This document shows positions 58,520 through 64,000 of a stretch of 64,000 bases of DNA, piece by piece. Within the stretch, counting starts at the first letter, position 1, and every line of letters starts with the position of its first letter. The stretch comes from Bacillus changyiensis (GTDB taxonomy: Bacteria > Bacillota > Bacilli > Bacillales > Bacillaceae): contig NZ_JAQFWW010000005.1 of the NCBI RefSeq assembly GCF_027706145.1, forward strand, positions 168,258 to 232,257. The letters are read 5' to 3'. The translations under genes and the position numbers were made by a program. The notes under the pieces were generated by a model that saw only the letters and a list, made by a program, of their open reading frames with translations, was not told the DNA's origin and did no database searches.

Positions 58520-58587
58520 CAGTGAAAGTTCTGTTTAAAATCGTTCATACTAAAGGTGCAGCACTTTTTAGAAATGAGGCGATACAT

Positions 58588-59337
58588 GTGCTAACAACAG
58601 AACAGGTAAAAAAGCTTGAAAAGGAACTGAAAGCTGGAAAAGAACAAATTCTTTTCCGATTTAAAAACAATGGACATTTTCAAAAAGACTTTACTTATCC
58701 ATTTAATTCTACAGGAGATTTGTCTGCGTATGACAATCACCCTGGTGATGAAGGTACAGAACTGTATGAGCGGGAAAAAGATCTCGCGCTTTGGGAACAT
58801 GAAAAAGAACATTTACACGATATAGAGCATGCTCTTTCTTTGATCGAAAAAGGCACATACGGCCGTTGTGAGGTGTGTGGGAAAGACATCCCTTATGATC
58901 GTCTGACAGTACTCCCGACAGCCACAACTTGTCGTGAACACTCTTCAAATGTATCCGTATCAAAAGATCGTCCAATTGAAGAAGAAGTTTTAAATCCCCC
59001 TTTCGGTCATTTTGAACGAGATGATGAAGAAAATGTTGCTTACGATTCAGAAGATGCTTATCAAGAAGTCGAACGTTACGGTAGCTCAATTACCCCTCAA
59101 GATCTGGCAGTGCCACCACTATCATATGGTCAGATGCATATCGAGTATGGTGAACCAGTAGGAAATGTAGAAGACTACGAAAATTTTGTTGCAACAGATA
59201 TAACGGGTAAAGAAGTCACAGTCTATCCGACAAAAGACCATGAAAAATACGAAGAATTGCTTGATGAGGAAGGAATTATGACTTCATTTGGAGACTTGCC
59301 GCCTGCGGAAAAAGAGCCTTATACAGAAGATGACTAA
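58588..59337 (+). CDS. yteA: YteA, DksA/TraR-type zinc-finger protein
   Basis: A 249-residue protein with an N-terminal coiled-coil (residues 3-100) and a zinc finger of DksA type: CEVC then 17 residues then CREH, so the fourth ligand is His. The C-terminal acidic half contains DYENFVATDI and EEGIMTSFGDLP, the YteA-specific tail. RNA polymerase binding like DksA is possible but unproven for YteA. GTG start with GAGG; upstream frame to 58522 overlaps the menA terminator. Confidence 0.88.
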   Translation: MLTTEQVKKLEKELKAGKEQILFRFKNNGHFQKDFTYPFNSTGDLSAYDNHPGDEGTELYEREKDLALWEHEKEHLHDIEHALSLIEKGTYGRCEVCGKDIPYDRLTVLPTATTCREHSSNVSVSKDRPIEEEVLNPPFGHFERDDEENVAYDSEDAYQEVERYGSSITPQDLAVPPLSYGQMHIEYGEPVGNVEDYENFVATDITGKEVTVYPTKDHEKYEELLDEEGIMTSFGDLPPAEKEPYTEDD

Positions 59338-59366
59338 GCCCTTTGCTTGGGCTTAGCTTCTTTTTC
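59334..59366 (+). terminator. Terminator of yteA
   Basis: CTAAGCCC pairs with GGGCTTAG, followed by CTTCTTTTTC. The stem includes the yteA stop. Confidence 0.82.
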
Positions 59367-59378
59367 ATATAAATAAAA

Positions 59379-59404
59379 AATCCCTACATCTATGTGCAGG
59401 GATT
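59379..59404 (-). terminator. Terminator of the tRNA operon
   Basis: AATCCCT(G)CA pairs with TG(T)AGGGATT around a small loop, followed by six T on the minus strand, 8 bases past the last tRNA. Confidence 0.88.
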
Positions 59405-59411
59405 CAAATGA

Positions 59412-59483
59412 TGACCCGTACGGGATTCGAACCCGTGTTACCGCCGTGAAAGGGCGGTGTCTTAACCGCTTGACCAACGGGCC
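59412..59483 (-). tRNA. tRNA-Glu(TTC)
   Basis: Cloverleaf starts GGCCCGT, anticodon loop CTTTCAC, T loop TTCGAAT. CCA is not encoded. Last of 21 genes of the cluster. Confidence 0.96.
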
Positions 59484-59494
59484 TATTCAAAAAA

Positions 59495-59585
59495 TGGCGG
59501 AGAAGGAGGGATTTGAACCCTCGCGCCGCTTACGCGACCTACACCCTTAGCAGGGGCGCCTCTTCAGCCACTTGAGTACTTCTCC
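59495..59585 (-). tRNA. tRNA-Ser(GCT)
   Basis: Starts GGAGAAG, anticodon loop CTGCTAA, long variable arm as for serine, CCA encoded. Confidence 0.97.
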
Positions 59586-59587
59586 AT

Positions 59588-59662
59588 TGGCTCCACAGGC
59601 AGGATTCGAACCTGCGACCGATCGGTTAACAGCCGATAGCTCTACCACTGAGCTACTGTGGA
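59588..59662 (-). tRNA. tRNA-Asn(GTT)
   Basis: Starts TCCACAG, anticodon loop CTGTTAA, CCA encoded. Confidence 0.97.
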
Positions 59663-59669
59663 ATAATCA

Positions 59670-59746
<77 letters not shown>

Positions 59747-59758
59747 ATGATACACAAA

Positions 59759-59832
59759 TGGAGCGGGTGATGGGAATCGAACCCACGACATCAGCTTGGA
59801 AGGCTGAGGTTTTACCACTAAACTACACCCGC
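59759..59832 (-). tRNA. tRNA-Gly(TCC)
   Basis: Starts GCGGGTG, anticodon loop CTTCCAA, CCA encoded. Confidence 0.97.
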
Positions 59833-59842
59833 AACTATTTTT

Positions 59843-59919
59843 TGGGGCGATTGATGGGAATCGAACCCACGAGTGCCAGAGCCACAATCTGGTGCGTTAA
59901 CCACTTCGCCACAACCGCC
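59843..59919 (-). tRNA. tRNA-His(GTG)
   Basis: Starts GGCGGTT, anticodon loop TTGTGGC, CCA encoded; the 5' extra G typical of His tRNA is encoded. Confidence 0.96.
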
Positions 59920-59936
59920 ATATATTAAATTTTAAA

Positions 59937-60012
<76 letters not shown>

Positions 60013-60019
60013 TTATTAA

Positions 60020-60096
60020 TGGCGGTCCGGACGGGACTCGAACCCGCGACCTCCTGCGTGACAGGCAGGCATTCTAACCAACTGAACTACCGGACC
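60020..60096 (-). tRNA. tRNA-Asp(GTC)
   Basis: Starts GGTCCGG, anticodon loop CTGTCAC, CCA encoded. Confidence 0.97.
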
Positions 60097-60104
60097 ATTA
60101 AAAT

Positions 60105-60183
<79 letters not shown>

Positions 60184-60203
60184 ATAATGGGAAATTGATA
60201 TAA

Positions 60204-60296
60204 TGGCGGAGGAAGAGGGATTCGAACCCCCGCGGGCTTTGACACCCCTGTCGGTTTTCAAGACCGATCCCTTCAGCCAGACTTGGGTATTCCTCC
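60204..60296 (-). tRNA. tRNA-Ser(TGA)
   Basis: Starts GGAGGAA, anticodon loop CTTGAAA, long variable arm, CCA encoded. Confidence 0.97.
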
Positions 60297-60303
60297 GTAA
60301 TAT

Positions 60304-60380
60304 TGGTGGACCTTGTAGGACTCGAACCTACGACCGGACGGTTATGAGCCGTCTGCTCTAACCAACTGAGCTAAAGGTCC
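60304..60380 (-). tRNA. tRNA-Ile2(CAT), lysidine type
   Basis: Starts GGACCTTTAGCTCAG, anticodon CAT. The body matches the B. subtilis Ile2 tRNA whose wobble C becomes lysidine through TilS; it is not a Met tRNA although the anticodon reads CAT. CCA encoded. Confidence 0.9.
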
Positions 60381-60390
60381 TTTAGATAAG

Positions 60391-60464
60391 TAGCGGCGGA
60401 GGGGATCGAACCCCCGACCTCACGGGTATGAACCGTACGCTCTAGCCAGCTGAGCTACACCGCC
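60391..60464 (-). tRNA. Elongator tRNA-Met(CAT)
   Basis: Starts GGCGGTG, anticodon loop TTCATAC. CCA is not encoded (A73 is followed by CTT). Confidence 0.95.
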
Positions 60465-60478
60465 ATATTTTTCAAAAG

Positions 60479-60551
60479 TGGAGCCTAGCGGGATCGAACC
60501 GCTGACCTCCTGCGTGCAAAGCAGGCGCTCTCCCAGCTGAGCTAAGGCCCC
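60479..60551 (-). tRNA. tRNA-Ala(TGC)
   Basis: Starts GGGGCCT, anticodon loop TTTGCAC. CCA is not encoded. Confidence 0.96.
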
Positions 60552-60557
60552 GAATAA

Positions 60558-60634
60558 TGGTCGGGAAGACAGGATTCGAACCTGCGACCCCATGGTCCCA
60601 AACCATGTGCTCTACCAAGCTGAGCTACTTCCCG
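60558..60634 (-). tRNA. tRNA-Pro(TGG)
   Basis: Starts CGGGAAG, anticodon loop TTTGGGA, CCA encoded. Confidence 0.97.
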
Positions 60635-60644
60635 CAATACAAAG

Positions 60645-60721
60645 TGGCGCGCCCGAGAGGAGTCGAACCCCTAACCTTTTGATCCGTAGTCAAACGCTCT
60701 ATCCAATTGAGCTACGGGCGC
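60645..60721 (-). tRNA. tRNA-Arg(ACG)
   Basis: Starts GCGCCCG, anticodon loop CTACGGA (wobble A to be deaminated), CCA encoded. Confidence 0.97.
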
Positions 60722-60731
60722 ATATAACAAA

Positions 60732-60817
60732 TGCCGAGGGCCGGACTTGAACCGGCACGGTAGTCACCTACCGCAGGATTTTAAGTCCTGTGTGTCTGCC
60801 AATTCCACCACCCCGGC
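60732..60817 (-). tRNA. tRNA-Leu(TAA)
   Basis: Starts GCCGGGG, anticodon loop CTTAAAA, long variable arm. CCA is not encoded. Confidence 0.96.
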
Positions 60818-60826
60818 GTGGATGGT

Positions 60827-60901
60827 TGGAGCGGAAGACGGGATTCGAACCCGCGACCCCCACCTTGGCAAGGTGGTGTTCTACCACTGAACTACTTCCG
60901 C
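60827..60901 (-). tRNA. tRNA-Gly(GCC)
   Basis: Starts GCGGAAG, anticodon loop TTGCCAA, CCA encoded. Confidence 0.97.
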
Positions 60902-60917
60902 AAAATATGACTGGCGA

Positions 60918-61002
60918 TGCGGATGAAGGGACTTGAACCCCCACGTCTTCAAAAGACACTAGAGCCTGATTCTAGCGCGTCTGCCAATTCCGCCACATCC
61001 GC
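60918..61002 (-). tRNA. tRNA-Leu(CAG)
   Basis: Starts GCGGATG, anticodon CAG in loop ATCAGGC, long variable arm. CCA is not encoded. Confidence 0.95.
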
Positions 61003-61008
61003 ATAAAA

Positions 61009-61084
61009 TGGTGAGCCATGAAGGACTCGAACCTTCGACCCTCTGATTAAAAGTCAGATGCTCTACCAACTGAGCTAATGGCTC
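61009..61084 (-). tRNA. tRNA-Lys(TTT)
   Basis: Starts GAGCCAT, anticodon loop CTTTTAA, CCA encoded. Confidence 0.97.
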
Positions 61085-61131
61085 CAATATTAAACGAATG
61101 GCAACTTTTATATTATATCATAAAGTAACGA

Positions 61132-61204
<73 letters not shown>

Positions 61205-61205
61205 A

Positions 61206-61281
61206 TGGTGGAGGATGACGGGCTCGAACCGCCGACCCTCTGCTTGTAAGGCAGATGCTCTCCCAGCTGAGCTAATCCTCC
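61206..61281 (-). tRNA. tRNA-Val(TAC)
   Basis: Starts GGAGGAT, anticodon loop CTTACAA, CCA encoded. First gene of the cluster in transcription order. Confidence 0.97.
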
Positions 61282-61307
61282 GCATAACTCTCAAGCTGAC
61301 AAGAACT

Positions 61308-61337
61308 ATTATATACAATAGTAAGTCACTTTGTAAA
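61308..61337 (-). promoter_or_regulatory. Promoter of the tRNA cluster
   Basis: On the minus strand TTTACA (61332-61337) and a perfect TATAAT (61308-61313) are separated by 18 bases, about 27 bases before tRNA-Val. The cluster can thus be transcribed without the rRNA promoters. Confidence 0.82.
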
Positions 61338-61480
61338 GAGTTTTTTCGGAAAAATATTTTTGAATGGACACTGGTTCTTCATCCCCAATATTACTTATAA
61401 GAAGTACAGCAGCAAAACAATTGCCGCTGTTACCTTGATGATATTTTATTATATATCATGTTGTCCAGTAAATTCTCTAA

Positions 61481-61530
61481 AGGTTGGTGCGGATGAAGTG
61501 AATGAGTATTCACCTCACTTGCACTAACCT
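61481..61530. repeat. Long imperfect hairpin upstream of the tRNA promoter
   Basis: AGGTTGGTGC and GTGAA on the left pair with TTCAC and GCACTAACCT on the right, giving a roughly 20-bp interrupted stem. No T run directly follows on either strand. It may be a remnant of the element that entered this interval. Confidence 0.55.
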
Positions 61531-61930
61531 CTTTGACCGTTTTTTCAAAAAGAAAATAGACACGAAGCAACTTAGTAAAATAAAGGGTAATGACATTTTG
61601 TACATCTTTAAAAAAGCTGCTGTCAATTCTAGATGACTAAATTGAGATATTTCATTTTGGTAATACTCATTGTTTTGTTTATTTTTCTCAATTTTTTATC
61701 AATCTTTTCTGTCACTGTTTGCTTGATTGAATCCTTGACAACCTTTCTTTTCATCTTAGGAATTTTGTTAAGTTCATTAGCTATACGATTATTTATTAAA
61801 TGTTTCCTCTCTTTTGAAGAAATAAATTGTCTTACATCACTTTCCTAAACACCATTATTTTCTTTATTTACCTTCATTTTTGTGTTTTCTAGCACTTTAG
61901 TTTTTTGTTTTTCTGTTAGAGAAAGGCTCT
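61531..61930. other. AT-rich sequence without a supported gene
   Basis: A 71-codon plus frame (61633-61848) would encode a purely hydrophobic peptide but has no ribosome binding site. Nothing else is recognisable. It lies between the tRNA promoter and the MFS pseudogene. Confidence 0.45.
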
Positions 61931-63233
61931 TCACCATTGATTCCGCATGATGAAGAATTTTTCTTTAGTGTGGTTAATATTAACGTTCAAGTTGCTCACA
62001 AAAATCGCAACTGCTAAAACAATCCCAACTTGCCGAAGTGCGGCTATTACACTTTGGGATGCAGTCAACAATTCTCCTTTAAAAGAAGATGCAGCCATCA
62101 CTGTAATTGGCCCGACAATAATCCCATAACCTATTCCCATTGTCAAACAGCTAATGATTAATCCCGTATAACTGGAATTCATATTTAAATGATATAACAT
62201 TGAATAGGCGATAAACATGAAGACAAATCCAGTTAATACCGCAATAAAATTGCCTATTTTTTCAGCAACTATAGAAGCTATTGGTGAAAATATAAAAATC
62301 ATGGCCGATACAGGGGTAACTAAAAGAGCTGCTGTCAAATCAGATTCGTTTTGAATTTTTGTCAAATATGTAGGTAATATCACTGTAACTCCAATTAAAA
62401 ACAAGTTACTTAAAATTACTGTCATAGCAGCTCCATTAAACTGTCTATCTTTGAATAAATCTAAATGAACCATTGGGTTTTTACAATATTTCTCTGTTGC
62501 TAAAAATAGTATTAAAAAGATTATACCTAACGCATAACATAATACAGATAAAAAAGAAAGCCAGCCCCACTCATTCCCTTTTACTAGAACTAGGGTTATG
62601 CAAAAAATCGATACACCACTAAATACTAAACCTAACCAATCGATTGAGACCTTTAATTTTTGTTCATGTTTTAATTCTAAAAAATAGATACATAATAATA
62701 CACTCACAGCACAAATCGGAACATTAATAAGAAAAACCCATTTCCAATTTGCATATTGTGTAATCATACCTCCAATGACCGGACCTAAAGCTGCTGCAAG
62801 CCCTTGTGTAACCCAAGGTGCGATTTCTTTAGTCAAGAGAAACAGCAGAGATTCCAATGACCATACTTGTTGGAAAAACAATTGCTGCGCCAATGCTTTG
62901 AATCCCTCTTCCTACTATTAAACTAGCTGCACTTTGAGAAAGTGAACACAGAATAGAACCAAAACTAAATAGTATTAAACCAAGTATATACACTTTATTT
63001 CTTCCAAGTATGTCCGCAATCCTGCCGAGAGATATTGAGAAAACCGCAAATATTATCGTGTAAATATTCAAAGCCCAGGAAATTTGTTCTAAAGAAATAT
63101 GTAACTCCTTTTGAATAGAAGGTATGGTTATATTCATAATGGTCGTATCTAGCATACAGAGAAATATACCTATACACATTACAAATACAACTTTATAACC
63201 TTTCCCTTTATTTATTACATTTCGAAATTTCAT
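61931..63233 (-). pseudogene. DHA2/EmrB-type MFS drug exporter, disrupted
   Basis: The N-terminal part (62829-63233: MCIGIFLCMLDTTIMNITIP, motif C region GRIADILGRNKVY) and the C-terminal part (to 61931; GLAAALGPVIGGMITQYANW) are in different frames. The first frame stops at TAA (62829-62831) where the family has a Lys codon (expected DKRNRTLG). About 18 bases later, near 62810, two bases appear missing, restoring TQGLAAALGP in the other frame. Both lesions fall in the loop after TM4. The start overlaps the upstream PadR remnant by 4 bases. A sequencing error could explain one lesion but hardly both. Confidence 0.82.
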
Positions 63234-63630
63234 TTTTCTTTTCCTTCTTGCCCATCCGTAAATATGTTCAACTTTTCATTTAAAACGTCTACTTGAGCTC
63301 TATATAAGGTTATTCCTATATCAAAAGAAATTTTTTGGGTTTCAGTCAAGTTTGGTTTCCATTTCATATAGTTTTCTTCGAGCTGATTGATGAGTGCCAT
63401 TTTCGCGTCTATTTCCTTGTGAATCCAGTCCAAAACTTGTTCATTTGTTACATATTCACCAAAGTACATTCTTATATGAAAATCAGATTGTAAAATATCA
63501 TCTTTTACTGGAGATTGTAAAAATTCATTGAATTCCTGAATCCCTTTTTGAGTGATTGAGTAAACATTTTTATTCGGTTTACCTTCTTGAATCACCACTT
63601 TTTTCTCTATTTCCCCTTTTTACCTTTCAT
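63230..63630 (-). pseudogene. PadR-family regulator remnant lacking its DNA-binding domain
   Basis: Residues from VIQEGKPNKNVYSITQKGIQ onward are a PadR C-terminus (wing and Vir_act_alpha_C dimerisation helices). In frame upstream only GEIEKK remains before a stop. A good ribosome binding site (GGAAGGG) and ATG at 63630 begin MKGKKGK and then stop in a different frame. This fits an internal deletion that fused the start codon region to the wing and removed the helix-turn-helix. It would have controlled the adjacent MFS exporter. Confidence 0.75.
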
Positions 63631-63821
63631 TTAAACCCTTCCTTTGTATAAATTTTGTAACTATCATTTATGTGATACATGTTTATATTAACAATGTAAA
63701 TATGCTTGTTATTAACATTATCTTAATAAGTAAATGATTAAGAAATTAAATCATTCCTGCATATACAAATTTTAAATACTTCTACACACAGTAGTAAGAC
63801 ATTAGTCTCGATTTTTAAGTA

Positions 63822-63853
63822 TAAAAAAAAAAGCCTTCTCATTATCGAGAAAA
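63822..63853 (-). terminator. Terminator directly after 5S rRNA
   Basis: AAGTTTTCTC pairs with GAGAAGGCTT (two G-T pairs) around GATAAT, followed by a long T run on the minus strand. It ends the rRNA operon before the inserted genes. Confidence 0.85.
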
Positions 63854-63879
63854 CTTTTTTAATCTTCATCATATAAACC

Positions 63880-63995
<116 letters not shown>

Positions 63996-64000
63996 CTAAA

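Noticed and set aside
60304..60380. Second elongator tRNA-Met
   Set aside because: The anticodon reads CAT but the body matches the lysidine-modified Ile2 tRNA; the true elongator Met is at 60391-60464.
61633..61848. 71-codon hydrophobic plus-strand frame
   Set aside because: No ribosome binding site and low-complexity hydrophobic composition in AT-rich DNA next to pseudogenes; not supported as a gene.

Overview
The window is a stretch of Bacillus chromosome from the B. subtilis/licheniformis/pumilus lineage. The gene order follows the yt region of B. subtilis: ythP, ytzE, murJ (ytgP), ytfP, cse60, ytwF, leuS, yttB, ytr operon, ytqAB, ytpBA, ytoA, asnB, metK, pckA, ytmBA, ytlACD, ytkD, dps, ytkA, luxS, ytjA, ytiBA, men genes, yteA, a 21-gene tRNA cluster and 5S rRNA. 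Strong AGGAGG-type ribosome binding sites, many TTG and GTG starts, a leuS T-box, a metK SAM riboswitch and sigma-B and sigma-E type promoters agree with this. The species cannot be named from the sequence alone.

Region 1-11.4 kb is housekeeping: an EcsA-like ATPase cut by the left edge, the lipid II flippase MurJ, the flavoprotein YtfP, a secreted NTF2-like protein, a Cse60 sporulation protein, leucyl-tRNA synthetase with its T-box leader, and the MFS exporter YttB.

Region 11.5-25.5 kb is the most unusual part. An AT-rich class II lanthipeptide locus (precursor LanA, synthetase LanM, bifunctional protease/exporter LanT, orphan LuxR-type response regulator) lies directly beside the ytr operon, the lipid II antibiotic-responsive ABC system (YtrGABCDEF). 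The precursor carries the CTLxxEC lipid II-binding signature of the mersacidin/actagardine group. A second, diverged copy of ytrF lies between the normal end of the ytr operon and lanA. No LanFEG or LanI immunity genes are present. LanM and LanA promoters share a 23-bp element at identical spacing to the -10 box. The working model is a self-contained antibiotic module that uses a duplicated resident stress transporter for immunity.

Region 25.6-49.8 kb holds tRNA modification genes (ytqA/mnmL, mnmM), terpene synthase ytpB with hydrolase ytpA, asnB, metK (with three 59-bp tandem repeats in its leader), pckA with CcpN-type operators, a dicarboxylate/amino-acid symporter, the ytlACD importer, a TerD/AIM24 pair with a 51-bp coding minisatellite, dps under a sigma-B promoter, luxS, and two Zur-box genes (znuA and rpmE2).

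Region 49.9-58.5 kb is menaquinone biosynthesis: menF-D-H-B-E-C on the minus strand and menA divergent. Region 58.6-64 kb holds yteA, 21 tRNA genes in the B. subtilis trnB order, and 5S rRNA. The tRNA cluster is separated from the 5S gene by about 2.6 kb holding a decayed PadR regulator/MFS exporter pair. The 5S gene has its own terminator and the tRNA cluster its own promoter.
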